From: Kriegella aquimaris
Lineage (GTDB): Bacteria; Bacteroidota; Bacteroidia; Flavobacteriales; Flavobacteriaceae
Direction of reading: 5' to 3'
Assembly (NCBI RefSeq): GCF_900103215.1
Contig: NZ_FNGV01000016.1
Span: 1-64,000, forward strand
Length of the DNA stretch: 64,000 nucleotides
Shown here: piece after piece, positions 24,838 to 34,396 of the stretch
Position numbering within the stretch: the stretch's first letter is position 1
How the letters are laid out: every line of letters starts with the position of its first letter
The notes under the pieces: model-generated
Told to the model about the DNA's origin: nothing
The model's input: the letters and a program-made list of their open reading frames with translations, nothing else
Database searches by the model: none
Position numbers and translations under genes: made by a program

Positions 24838-27237
24838 GTGGCAAAATTAACAAAAGGTTTTTGGGAAGCAACAGCACGGATAATTCTAAGAAATAGGATT
24901 TTAATATTAGTTCTGATTGCGGGCTTTACTGTCTTTTTGGGCTTACAATGGGAAAACATGCGATTCAGCAACTCCCAAGCCAACTTACTTCCTGATGACC
25001 ATCCGGTCAACCTTGAATATCAATCTTTTTTAAAACAGTTCGGGGAAGAAGGCAACGCTATTGTTTTCGCCGTTAAGGATAGCGCCTTGTTTACCCCGGA
25101 AAACTTCAAAAGATGGAACAAATTTAGCAAGCAGGTCGACGCTTTCCCCGAAGTTGATTTTGTACTTTCCACAGATAACCTACAGGAGTTGGTACGGGAC
25201 AAGGATAAAAATCAATTTGTTCTTGAGCCTTTGATAAAATCAGAATTGGATACCGAGGAAGAAGTTGACAGCCTAAGGAGCCACTTATTCAATGATCTGC
25301 CTTTTTACGATCGCCTGCTATACAACAAAGAAAGCGGCACCATACGTACAATAGCGAATCTCGATAAGGATATCGTGAATACTTCGGTACGAAAAGACTT
25401 TATACTGCGGGATCTGACAAATTTAATCACAGATTTTGAAGAAGACACCGGTTTAGACATGCACGTTTCGGGTATGCCCTATATACGTACCATGAACTCA
25501 CAGAACATTATCGATGAGATAGGGAAATTTATTCTTGCCGCTCTTGGTGTTACTTCTTTGATCTTCTTCTTTTTCTTTAGAAGTTTTAGGGCCACATTTA
25601 TATCGATGGGCGTAGTCATCATAGGGGTCATGTGGGCTTTTGGTTTTTTAGGGCTTTTACAATATGAGATAACCGTTCTTACGGCTTTGATTCCTCCATT
25701 AATCATTGTTATTGGAATTCCAAACTGCATCTTCTTAATAAACAAATACCAACAAGAAGTAAAGAAACATGGCAATCAGGCGCTATCGCTTCAACGTGTA
25801 ATCTCGAAAATCGGGAATGCCACTTTAATGACTAATATGACCACCGCTTCCGGTTTCGCCACTTTTATCATTACGGATAGTAAGTTGTTAAAGGAATTCG
25901 GTATCGTTGCCTCTATCAATATAATTGGCATTTTCATATTGTCACTATTGATTATCCCCATCGTCTATAGCTTTATGTCGCTGCCTAAAACGAAGCATCT
26001 TAAACATTTGAACAAAAGATGGATAGACACTTTTGTAAATTGGATGGAGCGCATTGTTCGAGAAAGACGCATTTCGGTTTATATTGTCTCCATTATTCTC
26101 TTAGTGGTCAGCATTATAGGTATTTATCAAATTAACATTTCCGGAAGTCCTATCGAAGACATGCCCAAAAATGCCGGTTTTTTTAAAGACATTCGATTCT
26201 TCGAAAAGGAATTTGATGGTATTATGCCCGTCGAGATCATAATTGACACCAAACGGCCCAAAGGTGTATTAAAATCTACCACCTTAAAAAGCATGGACCA
26301 ATTGGGGGAAGTAATCGAAGAAATTCCGGAATTATCAAAGCCCGTTTCTGTCGTTAATTTGGTCAAATATTCTAAACAGGCATTTTACAATGGTATTCCG
26401 AAGTACTATCAACTGCCAACAACTCAAGAGAATAATTTTATTATGGATGTCGCCCGAAAATCGTCGGGCAATAGCAACTTGCTCAAAAACTTTGTGGATA
26501 GCACCGGGCAAACGGCCCGAATGACCACGTTTATGAAAGACGTGAAAACCTCGCGCATGGAGATTATCGAAGCAAGGCTCAAAGAAAATATCGATAAATA
26601 TTTTCCACCGGATCGCTACGAGGTGTACATGACGGGTAGTGCGCTGCTTTTTTTAAAAGGAACTAAATATTTAGTAAAAAATCTTGTCATGTCATTGGCC
26701 CTGGCAATCGGATTGATCGCCTTGTTTATGGCCTATCTGTTCCGTTCTTTTCGTATGATTATAATTTCATTGATCCCCAATTTGCTTCCTTTGGTTGTTA
26801 CGGCCGGGGTGATGGGTTTCGCCGGAGTTCCTATTAAGCCTTCTACCATTTTGGTTTTTAGCATCGCTTTTGGCATATCGGTCGATGATACGATTCACTT
26901 TCTGGCGAAATACAGGCAAGAGCTTATTGTAAACAAATGGCGCATTCAAAAATCAGTTTATGCCGCTCTAAGAGAAACCGGAGTCAGTATGTTCTACACG
27001 TCAATTGTGCTCTTTTTCGGTTTTTCAGTCTTTGTGATTTCCGACTTTGGAGGCACGGTCGCTCTGGGAGCCTTGGTTTCTGCAACGCTTCTTTTTGCGA
27101 TGTTAGCCAACCTAATTTTGCTGCCCTCATTGTTACTATCTTTAGAACGAAATATAGCGAATAAGGAAGTACTCAAGAAACCGCAGATCGATATACTCCC
27201 AAAAGATGAAATCGATATAAACGATTCGGATAAGTAA
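24838..27237 (+). CDS. RND-superfamily (MMPL-type) exporter
   Basis: 799 residues with the duplicated RND plan: one N-terminal helix, a large extracytoplasmic loop (about 40-230), five helices (230-400), helix seven (about 412-435), a second loop (435-610) and five helices (615-770). The second half has the conserved FSIAFGISVDDTIHFLAKY in helix ten; the first half has PPLIIVIGIPNCIFLINKY. No multidrug-pump partners are adjacent. In Bacteroidota such single proteins are thought to move lipids or hopanoid-like molecules to the outer membrane; the substrate is unknown. The start is GTG at 24838, preceded by a CCAGG purine-poor site. Confidence 0.9.
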   Translation: MAKLTKGFWEATARIILRNRILILVLIAGFTVFLGLQWENMRFSNSQANLLPDDHPVNLEYQSFLKQFGEEGNAIVFAVKDSALFTPENFKRWNKFSKQVDAFPEVDFVLSTDNLQELVRDKDKNQFVLEPLIKSELDTEEEVDSLRSHLFNDLPFYDRLLYNKESGTIRTIANLDKDIVNTSVRKDFILRDLTNLITDFEEDTGLDMHVSGMPYIRTMNSQNIIDEIGKFILAALGVTSLIFFFFFRSFRATFISMGVVIIGVMWAFGFLGLLQYEITVLTALIPPLIIVIGIPNCIFLINKYQQEVKKHGNQALSLQRVISKIGNATLMTNMTTASGFATFIITDSKLLKEFGIVASINIIGIFILSLLIIPIVYSFMSLPKTKHLKHLNKRWIDTFVNWMERIVRERRISVYIVSIILLVVSIIGIYQINISGSPIEDMPKNAGFFKDIRFFEKEFDGIMPVEIIIDTKRPKGVLKSTTLKSMDQLGEVIEEIPELSKPVSVVNLVKYSKQAFYNGIPKYYQLPTTQENNFIMDVARKSSGNSNLLKNFVDSTGQTARMTTFMKDVKTSRMEIIEARLKENIDKYFPPDRYEVYMTGSALLFLKGTKYLVKNLVMSLALAIGLIALFMAYLFRSFRMIIISLIPNLLPLVVTAGVMGFAGVPIKPSTILVFSIAFGISVDDTIHFLAKYRQELIVNKWRIQKSVYAALRETGVSMFYTSIVLFFGFSVFVISDFGGTVALGALVSATLLFAMLANLILLPSLLLSLERNIANKEVLKKPQIDILPKDEIDINDSDK

Positions 27238-27293
27238 TAGGTTTTAAACAAGCTATTATACCATATATACTGCGGTTCTTTTTCTCAAAAAGC

Positions 27294-27301
27294 TATCTTT
27301 G
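27294..27301 (+). promoter_or_regulatory. -7 element before asnS
   Basis: TATCTTTG exactly matches TAnnTTTG, 26 bases before the asnS start. The -33 region has no clear TTTG. Confidence 0.5.
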
Positions 27302-27327
27302 CCAATCTAATTCCGATTTGATTAAAA

Positions 27328-28761
27328 ATGAAGTCATTTAGCGTAAAAGAACTACTAACAACAACTCCGCTATTACAGGAGGTTGTAATAAATGGATGGG
27401 TAAAAACCTTTCGAAGCAATCGTTTTATTGCCCTCAACGACGGGTCTACACTTAATAATATTCAATGTGTGGTCGACTTTGAAAAATTTGACGAAAACCT
27501 TCTGAAGCAGATTGCCACTGGTGCCGCTATCAAAGTGAAAGGCACGCTAGTCGAAAGTCAGGGAAAAGGCCAAAATGTTGAAATTCAAGTTGACGACATT
27601 ACGATTCATGGTAGCGCCGACCCTGAGACCTATCCTATTCAGCCCAAAAAGCATTCTTTGGAGTTCTTACGGGAAAAAGCACACCTTAGGGTACGTACCA
27701 ATACCTTTGCCGCAGTAATGCGTGTAAGGTCGGCATTATCCTTTGCTATACACCAATATTTTCAACAGAATGGCTTCTACTACTTTCATGCGCCCATCAT
27801 CACGGGTTCAGATGCCGAAGGAGCCGGGGAAATGTTTCGTGTAACTACGTTGGATGAAAAGAATCCACCACTCACCGAAGCGGGCGATGTAGACCATAAA
27901 GAAGATTTTTTTGGCAAAGAGACCAACTTAACCGTTTCCGGACAATTGGAAGCAGAGGCTTACGCCATGGCACTCGGAAAAGTATATACTTTTGGCCCTA
28001 CTTTCAGGGCAGAAAACTCAAATACCTCAAGGCATTTGGCCGAATTTTGGATGATCGAACCCGAAATGGCCTTTTATGACCTTGATGCCAACATGGATTT
28101 GGCTGAAGATTTTATCAAAAAAGTGATTCAATATATTTTGGATAACTGTAAAGAAGACCTCCAATTTTTGGAAAAAAGGCTTCTTGACGAAGAAAAAACA
28201 AAGCCGCAGGCCGAACGTAGCGAAATGGCATTGCTAGAAAAACTAAAGTTTGTCGTAGAGAATAATTTCAAAAGAGTTACCTATACCGAAGCTATTGACA
28301 TACTCAGAAATAGCAAGCCCAATAAAAAGAAGAAATTTAAATACCCTATAAACGAATGGGGAGCAGACCTACAAAGTGAACATGAACGCTTTTTGGTCGA
28401 AAAACATTTCAAGTGCCCTGTAATTTTATTTGACTACCCAGCAAAAATAAAGGCATTTTATATGCGTTTAAATGAAGACGGAAAAACAGTTCGAGCGATG
28501 GATATTCTTTTTCCCGGAATCGGGGAAATTGTTGGAGGCTCTCAACGTGAAGAACGTTTGGATGTTCTAAAGGAAAAAATGGCGGCATTAGGTATCGATG
28601 AAGAAGAGCTATGGTGGTATTTAGACCTTCGTAAATTCGGTACGGCGGTCCATAGTGGTTTCGGACTCGGTTTCGAACGACTTGTACTCTTTGCAACGGG
28701 TATGGGCAACATACGCGATGTAATACCTTTTCCCCGAACACCGCAAAATGCGGAATTTTAA
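27328..28761 (+). CDS. asnS: Asparaginyl-tRNA synthetase
   Basis: Class IIb synthetase that charges tRNA-Asn. 477 residues. An N-terminal OB-fold anticodon domain (VVINGWVKTFRSNRFIALND) is followed by the catalytic core: APIITGSDAEGAGEMF, FGPTFRAENSNTSRHLAEFW (motif 2) and the C-terminal GFGLGFERLVLFATGMGNIR (motif 3). It presumably forms an operon with rpoN, 42 bases downstream. Confidence 0.97.
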   Translation: MKSFSVKELLTTTPLLQEVVINGWVKTFRSNRFIALNDGSTLNNIQCVVDFEKFDENLLKQIATGAAIKVKGTLVESQGKGQNVEIQVDDITIHGSADPETYPIQPKKHSLEFLREKAHLRVRTNTFAAVMRVRSALSFAIHQYFQQNGFYYFHAPIITGSDAEGAGEMFRVTTLDEKNPPLTEAGDVDHKEDFFGKETNLTVSGQLEAEAYAMALGKVYTFGPTFRAENSNTSRHLAEFWMIEPEMAFYDLDANMDLAEDFIKKVIQYILDNCKEDLQFLEKRLLDEEKTKPQAERSEMALLEKLKFVVENNFKRVTYTEAIDILRNSKPNKKKKFKYPINEWGADLQSEHERFLVEKHFKCPVILFDYPAKIKAFYMRLNEDGKTVRAMDILFPGIGEIVGGSQREERLDVLKEKMAALGIDEEELWWYLDLRKFGTAVHSGFGLGFERLVLFATGMGNIRDVIPFPRTPQNAEF

Positions 28762-28803
28762 AATTGATTTTTTAACTTTAGGGAGAAGTAGAATTTAAAC
28801 TCT

Positions 28804-30267
28804 ATGCTGAAACAACACTTACAATTCAAATTATCCCAAAAACTATCTCCTCAGCAGATTCAGTTGATGAAGTTGATTCAGTTGCCTACGCAGGCTTTTG
28901 AACAACGATTGAAACAAGAGCTTGAAGAAAATCCTGCTTTGGAAGGGGGTAAAGAGGAAAGTGATAGCATCGATGACGAATTTGATGAAATCTACGATGA
29001 GGATACCGAAGCCGGAAGTGAAGAAATCAATACCGAAGACATCAATATCGATGACTACCTCAGTGATGACGAAATACCTGATTATCGCACTAAAGCCAAT
29101 AACTATAGTACGGACGATGAAGAAAAAAATGTTCCTTACGCCGCAGGTATCTCTTTTAACCAATACCTTCTTAATCAGCTCAACACGGCATACCTAAGCG
29201 ACGACGAATGGGCCATTGCCGAATTTTTGGTGGGCAGCGTTGACGAAAGCGGGTACATTCGCAGACCATTATCCGATATTTTAGACGATCTGGCATTTAC
29301 CCAAAATATCTATACCGACGAACAAACCATTCAAAAGGTTTTAAAAATAGTTCAATCATTAGACCCTCCCGGGGTTGCTTCAAGGTCTTTGGAAGAATGC
29401 CTTATTATTCAACTCAAGCAAAAAGAACTAACGCCGGGTGTTGAACTTGCCACCACTATTCTAGAAAAATCTTTTGAGCAATTCACTAAGAAACACTATA
29501 AAAAGTTAATTCAGAAGTACGGGATTACCGAGGATGAACTAAAAGGTGCTATTTCCGAAATTGAAAGGTTAAACCCAAAACCAGGTGGCTCCTATTCGGG
29601 AAACAATCGCATGGTCGAGCATGTAGTTCCAGATTTTTCCATCAGGATAGTAGATGGAGAACTTGAACTCACCTTAAATGGAAGGAACGCACCTGAATTA
29701 CACGTTTCTAGAGAGTATAGTAATATGCTTAAAGGATATAAAGACGCCAAAGACAAATCTAAATCTCAAAAGGATACTGTACAGTTCATTAAGCAAAAAT
29801 TGGATGCAGCTAAGTGGTTTATCGATGCAATCAGACAGCGGCAACAGACGCTATACATCACCATGAACGCCATTATGCACTATCAAGAGGAATATTTTAT
29901 GACCGGCGATGAACGCAATTTGCGTCCTATGATCTTAAAAGATATTGCCGATGAAATACATATGGATGTTTCAACTGTTTCCCGTGTTGCGAACAGCAAA
30001 TATGTCGACACTCCCTATGGCACCAAATTGATAAAGGAATATTTCTCAGAGTCAATGAAAAACGAACAAGGCGAGGATGTTTCCACAAAGGAAATCAAAA
30101 AGATATTAGAAACGGTTATCCAAAAGGAAGAAAAGAAAAAGCCGCTTACCGATGATAAATTAGCTGCTATATTAAAGGAAAAAGGATATCCTATTGCACG
30201 AAGAACAGTCGCTAAATACCGCGAGCAGCTGAATATTCCGGTTGCGAGATTGCGAAAACAAATTTAA
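28804..30267 (+). CDS. rpoN: RNA polymerase sigma-54 factor
   Basis: Alternative sigma factor that needs AAA+ activators. 487 residues. Region I is Gln/Leu-rich (FKLSQKLSPQQIQLMKLIQL), followed by an acidic region II (about 45-110, many Asp and Glu). A core-binding region, a helix-turn-helix (ADEIHMDVSTVSRVANSKYV) and the RpoN box ARRTVAKYREQL near the C-terminus complete it. Its stop overlaps the start of the next gene by one base. No sigma-54 activator gene lies in the window. Confidence 0.97.
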   Translation: MLKQHLQFKLSQKLSPQQIQLMKLIQLPTQAFEQRLKQELEENPALEGGKEESDSIDDEFDEIYDEDTEAGSEEINTEDINIDDYLSDDEIPDYRTKANNYSTDDEEKNVPYAAGISFNQYLLNQLNTAYLSDDEWAIAEFLVGSVDESGYIRRPLSDILDDLAFTQNIYTDEQTIQKVLKIVQSLDPPGVASRSLEECLIIQLKQKELTPGVELATTILEKSFEQFTKKHYKKLIQKYGITEDELKGAISEIERLNPKPGGSYSGNNRMVEHVVPDFSIRIVDGELELTLNGRNAPELHVSREYSNMLKGYKDAKDKSKSQKDTVQFIKQKLDAAKWFIDAIRQRQQTLYITMNAIMHYQEEYFMTGDERNLRPMILKDIADEIHMDVSTVSRVANSKYVDTPYGTKLIKEYFSESMKNEQGEDVSTKEIKKILETVIQKEEKKKPLTDDKLAAILKEKGYPIARRTVAKYREQLNIPVARLRKQI

Positions 30268-30872
30268 TGCGCCTGCTCGCTAAGTTGATTTCTTACTTTT
30301 CCCACCCGCTGTTCATTCCAATCGCGGGTACTATTAGCTATTTCATGGTCACCCCAAAATATAGCCCGCAGGAGGTACAGACGGGCAATCTACTCCCCAT
30401 TTTTATTCTTACCGTCATCATTCCGATTATATCGTACTTTATATTGAGAAACGTTGGCATGGTAGGCTCTATATTTATGCCAAGTCTTAAAGAACGCAAA
30501 TACCCGCTGTATATTCACATTCTATTGCTTTTGATGATTGTATATAAAGTTATTCCTAACTACTACATACAAGAACTCCACTACTACTTTCTTGGGCTTA
30601 TTATCGCCGCAATGTCAACCCTATTGCTTCTTTTTTTCAAGATAAAAAGCAGTATGCATTTATTGGGCCTAGGAAGCCTGTTGACATTTCTTTTAAGTCT
30701 AAGTATACATTTTGCGATTAACCTTACCTTGGCCATTAGCTTAATTACCCTTTTAACAGGCTTAGTTTCTAGTGCCCGCCTATATTTACACGCACATACC
30801 AAAGCAGAAATCTTTATAGGCTTTAGCATCGGCATTCTTTCTCAATTGCTATTGATCAAGTTTTGGCTATAA
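30267..30872 (+). CDS. Integral membrane protein, possibly PAP2-like
   Basis: 201 residues with about six hydrophobic helices. The opening AKLISYFSHPLFIPIAGTI and the late SSARLYLHAHTKAEIFIGFS (His residues near the last helices) recall the small membrane proteins of the PAP2 superfamily found next to rpoN in flavobacteria. The full phosphatase signature is not present, so catalytic activity is doubtful. Translationally coupled to rpoN (TAATG overlap); its 3' end overlaps the convergent beta-barrel gene by six bases. Confidence 0.75.
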   Translation: MRLLAKLISYFSHPLFIPIAGTISYFMVTPKYSPQEVQTGNLLPIFILTVIIPIISYFILRNVGMVGSIFMPSLKERKYPLYIHILLLLMIVYKVIPNYYIQELHYYFLGLIIAAMSTLLLLFFKIKSSMHLLGLGSLLTFLLSLSIHFAINLTLAISLITLLTGLVSSARLYLHAHTKAEIFIGFSIGILSQLLLIKFWL

Positions 30873-31562
30873 GATATAGAAGATAAAACCGACCCTCAAG
30901 GGCTTATAATTTATGTTTTCCCCATTCAATTCTGCAGAATTATTGAATAGAGAATTTAATGCATAATGAATATGAATATTAAATGTATTGTAGCCGAAAC
31001 TAAAAGTAGCGCCGTATTGAAACTTCTCGATATTCGTATTGTAAAATGAAATTTTCTCGGTATCCGAAACATATTTAGATCTTGCACCTGCGACGTAAGC
31101 AAGCTTGATACCCGCGTAGACACGCCAAAATTTATATTCCTCCGGGGTAGAATTACGCCATCGAAACTCGAAAGGCATTTCAATGAGATGTGTTTCTATT
31201 TTGTTCCGTTTAAAATCAGCATTGTCATCCAACACCGAATATAAAAACCCATCGGAAACTTCAGAAACCAACATATTCGTATAATACGAATTTAAAGCCA
31301 AGCCTAAACCCACACCTAGTGCCGTTGTTCGTTTTGAGTTTAAGGGAATATCCTTGATTATACCAGCCTGCAGACCGTATGACAAATTTCGTTGTGTCAC
31401 CGTCTCCGGTTTGCTCAACAAAAAATTATAGGTAACCCCTAAATAAAACTGATCCTCCAAATAGTCCGAATCGCTACCTTGAGAATCGTTATCAACGGTC
31501 TGGGCATTTAGCGACACCAAGGAAAAACAAATTGCTAAAATTCCAACCAATATATGCCTCAT
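30867..31562 (-). CDS. Outer membrane beta-barrel (porin family) protein
   Basis: 231 residues. A signal peptide (MRHILVGILAICFSLVSLNAQ) is followed by alternating beta strands with glycine and aromatic residues (FYLGVTYNFLLSKPE, LGVGLGLALNSYY, WRVYAGIKLAYVAGARS, YGATFSFGYNTFNIHIHY), ending in PLRVGFIFYIL with an aromatic/hydrophobic last strand. This is the PorT-like 8-strand barrel type. Assignment as the T9SS component PorT/SprT is not justified without comparison. Adjacent to the ExbB/ExbD operon, separated by a terminator. Confidence 0.8.
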   Translation of the reverse strand: MRHILVGILAICFSLVSLNAQTVDNDSQGSDSDYLEDQFYLGVTYNFLLSKPETVTQRNLSYGLQAGIIKDIPLNSKRTTALGVGLGLALNSYYTNMLVSEVSDGFLYSVLDDNADFKRNKIETHLIEMPFEFRWRNSTPEEYKFWRVYAGIKLAYVAGARSKYVSDTEKISFYNTNIEKFQYGATFSFGYNTFNIHIHYALNSLFNNSAELNGENINYKPLRVGFIFYIL

Positions 31563-31581
31563 AACGCAAAGTTACATAAAT

Positions 31582-31616
31582 AAAAAACGCTCCAAATATG
31601 TATTTGGAGCGTTTTT
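31582..31616 (-). terminator. Terminator of the ExbB/ExbD operon
   Basis: AAAAACGCTCCAAATA (31583-31598) and TATTTGGAGCGTTTTT (31601-31616) pair perfectly. On the minus strand the hairpin ends in a T-run, 26 bases after the last exbD stop. Confidence 0.92.
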
Positions 31617-31641
31617 ATAAGTTTGAAATTATAAATCGAAG

Positions 31642-32124
31642 CTACTGCAAGTTATTAAATGCATCACCTTCGTAGGTAGTATAATTAACCTTTAAAGCAT
31701 TAACCTTTCTAAGCTCTTGCTTGATATCGGAAATCAACCCCATATTCGCATTCTTATCTACTTTAAGTGCCGTGGTAAGAACGTTCTGCAACTCTTGGGC
31801 CTTTTTGGCGCGTTCTTGCAAAATATAATCACCAACATCTGTAGGATCCGAAAACTTATCGTTCAATTGAATTTTTGGCTCCGAACCAAAAGTACTCTGG
31901 TACTGCGCGGTAGGAGCCCCTACATAAATGTAAATTACCCTATCCTTTTTTTCCAGCTTTTTTGTCTCACTGGCATTAGGAAGTGTATTCTCAACTTTCA
32001 GGGTGCTATCTTTCATAACAGTAACCGTCATAAAAAAGAACAAAAGCATAAATACAATATCAGGCAACGATGCGGTGGATACCGCTGGTGTATCACCATC
32101 CTTTTTCTTATTGAATTTTGACAT
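31642..32124 (-). CDS. ExbD/TolR family biopolymer transport protein (second copy)
   Basis: 160 residues. One N-terminal membrane helix after a short cytoplasmic segment (VSTASLPDIVFMLLFFFMTV), with the essential Asp of the ExbD family in LPDIVFM, followed by a periplasmic domain. Works with a MotA/TolQ/ExbB channel to couple proton flow to outer-membrane transport. Last gene of a four-gene minus-strand operon. Confidence 0.9.
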   Translation of the reverse strand: MSKFNKKKDGDTPAVSTASLPDIVFMLLFFFMTVTVMKDSTLKVENTLPNASETKKLEKKDRVIYIYVGAPTAQYQSTFGSEPKIQLNDKFSDPTDVGDYILQERAKKAQELQNVLTTALKVDKNANMGLISDIKQELRKVNALKVNYTTYEGDAFNNLQ

Positions 32125-32145
32125 AGTCTTTATTTTAAGCTTTTA

Positions 32146-32754
32146 TTAATTGGAAGTTGATGTTTCCGCTTCCGAAAGTTTTTGAGGAAATAAATCCTGT
32201 ACTTTTTTGACTTTTTCTTTCAGCGCTTCTTTGGCTTCTGAAGAGGTCTCAGGATTTAAATACTCTGCTTCCATGTCGGTAAAGGCCCTTCCAAAAAGAC
32301 GCTGTGCCTCCCTGTTCCGAAGATCGTTGTAGGCTCCGACAAGTTCATTTTGAACTGTGATATAGGTACCATATTTGGTCTCCCTATCATTTTTCAAAGA
32401 AATGACCGCCTTGGTAGGATTATCGGACGATTGCGCATCTTTCTTACCCTTACAATAGGTACAAGTACCGTCACCATTATTATCTAAAAATTCCTTTGCC
32501 TTGTCCCGCAACGTCTTCAAGTCAATCAATTCGTCATCAGCCAACAATTGACCACTCTTGTTGATATTAACTTCAAAGATGTTCTTTTCTTTGATAACTA
32601 CATCAGTATCGGGCGGCTCAATAGGAGGCAACATACGATCCAATCCTGCATCTGTTTCTATGGTGGTGGTCACCAAGAAAAAGATAAGCAACAAGAATGC
32701 TATGTCTGCCATCGAACCGGCATTTACTTCTGGTGCTCCTGCTCTTCTAGCCAT
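32146..32754 (-). CDS. ExbD/TolR family biopolymer transport protein (first copy)
   Basis: 202 residues. N-terminal RAGAPEVNAGSMADIAFLLL contains the transmembrane Asp typical of ExbD; a periplasmic domain with a Cys pair (DGTCTYCKGKK) follows, an unusual insertion that might bind metal or form a disulfide. Longer than the second copy, and 21 bases upstream of it. The two ExbD paralogues probably form a mixed dimer within the ExbB pore, as in other Bacteroidota TonB energisers. Confidence 0.9.
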   Translation of the reverse strand: MARRAGAPEVNAGSMADIAFLLLIFFLVTTTIETDAGLDRMLPPIEPPDTDVVIKEKNIFEVNINKSGQLLADDELIDLKTLRDKAKEFLDNNGDGTCTYCKGKKDAQSSDNPTKAVISLKNDRETKYGTYITVQNELVGAYNDLRNREAQRLFGRAFTDMEAEYLNPETSSEAKEALKEKVKKVQDLFPQKLSEAETSTSN

Positions 32755-32769
32755 AATTTTTATTTTTAT

Positions 32770-33210
32770 TTACTGTCCCATTTTCTTTACACCGCCCCAT
32801 AACATTGCCCCAACGGCAACAATGGTAAGTATAAAGAACATATTAAGACCTGTTCCGATGTTTTTGATGGTACCTTCAGTGGTCGAGAGACCCTTGTCAG
32901 CCATCTCTTCAATACTAACATCGGTACCCGATGATAGCACGTAGGCTATAGCTACGACCAATAAAAATCCAACTACAACAAACAAGGTCTTTTTAAGATT
33001 GGCAGCGTTAGAAAACAAGTTCTTAAGCGCAAACACAAGGCTAAAGACTACAGCTATCCCAAGAAGAAGATAGGTAACCCAAAACATAGCGTTCATGGCC
33101 CCGCTTTGAGCTGCTTCTCCTGCCGGCATATCCCTTTCAGGAAGCATAAACCAGAGAACGGCTCCAATCAACCCCACTACAATTAATAATATTTTTACAA
33201 TTTTATGCAT
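32770..33210 (-). CDS. Small membrane protein of the ExbB/ExbD operon
   Basis: 146 residues with four hydrophobic helices (IVKILLIVVGLIGAVLWFML first). No named domain recognised. It sits between exbB and the first exbD, 23 and 15 bases from its neighbours, a position conserved in flavobacteria as far as I know. Presumably an accessory to the energiser. Confidence 0.75.
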   Translation of the reverse strand: MHKIVKILLIVVGLIGAVLWFMLPERDMPAGEAAQSGAMNAMFWVTYLLLGIAVVFSLVFALKNLFSNAANLKKTLFVVVGFLLVVAIAYVLSSGTDVSIEEMADKGLSTTEGTIKNIGTGLNMFFILTIVAVGAMLWGGVKKMGQ

Positions 33211-33233
33211 GATTTTGTATTATTGAGTCCGAC

Positions 33234-33992
33234 TTATTTTTTATGGTCTACCAACATATCAATCAAAACGATTGATGAATCTTCCATGTCATTTACGATA
33301 CTATCTATTTTCGCAATGATGTAGTTATAGAAGATTTGAAGTATGATAGCCACAATAAGACCGAATACCGTTGTCAATAACGCCACCTGAATATCACCTG
33401 CAATAAGCGATGCACTCAAGTTACCAACCGCACTAATTTTCTGGAAGGCTTGAATCATACCGATTACCGTACCCATGAAACCAAGCATAGGGGCAATAGC
33501 GATAAACAATGACAACCAAGAAACGTTCTTTTCCAATCGTCCCATTTGAACTCCTCCGTAAGCAACAACCGCTTTTTCAGCAGAGTCGATGCTCTCACCA
33601 GCTCTATCCAAACCTTGGTAGTAGATAGAAGCAACAGGCCCTTTAGTGTTTCTACACACTTCTTTAGCCGCTTCAACGCCACCTGATGCCAATGCATCTT
33701 CAACTTGCTGCTTTAACTTCGCAGTGTTGGTGCTGGCCAAGTTTAAGTAAATAATTCTTTCAATAGCTACAGCCAAGCCCAAAATCAAACATAAAAGTAC
33801 GATGCCCATAAAACCTGCACCACCTTGAATGAACATTTCTTTTAAAACTTGGGTAAAGCCTTTCTCAGCTTCTGGAGCTGCATCCTGCAAAACCATAACC
33901 GCTGAAGTCATATTTGCACTTACCGTATTTGTACCTGCCACAAATAACCCAGCTACAGCCAGGATAGAGAATAATCTTTTCATTTCTTTCAA
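33234..33992 (-). CDS. MotA/TolQ/ExbB proton channel protein
   Basis: 252 residues. Three transmembrane helices: FMGIVLLCLILGLAVAIERI, VSWLSLFIAIAPMLGFMGTV and VALLTTVFGLIVAIILQIF, with the conserved GFMGTVIGMIQAF. An additional N-terminal hydrophobic stretch (MKRLFSILAVAGLFVAGTNT) looks like a signal peptide, a feature seen in Bacteroidota ExbB proteins. First gene of the operon; provides the proton-motive force coupling for TonB-dependent uptake. Confidence 0.92.
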   Translation of the reverse strand: MKEMKRLFSILAVAGLFVAGTNTVSANMTSAVMVLQDAAPEAEKGFTQVLKEMFIQGGAGFMGIVLLCLILGLAVAIERIIYLNLASTNTAKLKQQVEDALASGGVEAAKEVCRNTKGPVASIYYQGLDRAGESIDSAEKAVVAYGGVQMGRLEKNVSWLSLFIAIAPMLGFMGTVIGMIQAFQKISAVGNLSASLIAGDIQVALLTTVFGLIVAIILQIFYNYIIAKIDSIVNDMEDSSIVLIDMLVDHKK

Positions 33993-34103
33993 ACTTAAAT
34001 TAGATTAGTTAATAGGGTTAAAGATAAAAAAAAATTGCAATAAAAAAAGTAAAACTTCGTTGCGGAAACCAAGGGTTACTAAAGATAAGCCCTTATATAC
34101 CCA

Positions 34104-34111
34104 CAAAGATA
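34104..34111 (-). promoter_or_regulatory. -7 element of the ExbB/ExbD operon
   Basis: TATCTTTG on the minus strand is an exact TAnnTTTG match about 110 bases before exbB, so the leader would be long. No clear -33 element. Confidence 0.4.
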
Positions 34112-34238
34112 ATATGAATCAAAAAAAGTTCTCACTTATGGTCAATCGCATAAAATCTTTGAAAATCATAAAATCATAAAATCAAATTTTATAATAAAAA
34201 AGACGCCAGACAACTAACTTCAAACTTTTTTGTCTTCG

Positions 34239-34326
34239 CAGAGAGGAAGGGATTCGAACCCTCGATACACTTTTGGTGTATACACACTTTCCAGGCGTGC
34301 GCCTTCGACCACTCGGCCACCTCTCT
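34239..34326 (-). tRNA. tRNA-Ser (anticodon GGA)
   Basis: An 88-nt class II tRNA on the minus strand. Acceptor stem AGAGAGG/CCTCTCT, T at position 8, D arm GGCCGAGTGG, anticodon loop CTGGAAA with anticodon GGA, a long variable arm (GTATACACC / GTGTATC) as expected for serine, and T arm GGGTTCGAATCCC. The discriminator base is G, as usual for Ser. CCA is not encoded. Confidence 0.96.
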
Positions 34327-34396
34327 AATCAAGCCCTTAAAAGGGTGCCCAAATAACGAAAAAATAATTGGTTAATAAAATTTAACCATACTATTT

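Noticed and set aside
24838-27237. Multidrug RND efflux pump (AcrB type)
   Set aside because: Too short (799 residues versus over 1000), with no membrane-fusion or outer-membrane partner genes; the MMPL-type exporter is the better fit.
30867-31562. Assignment of the beta-barrel protein as the T9SS component PorT/SprT
   Set aside because: Size and signal peptide fit, but the neighbourhood is not one I associate with porT and no specific motif can be confirmed by eye.
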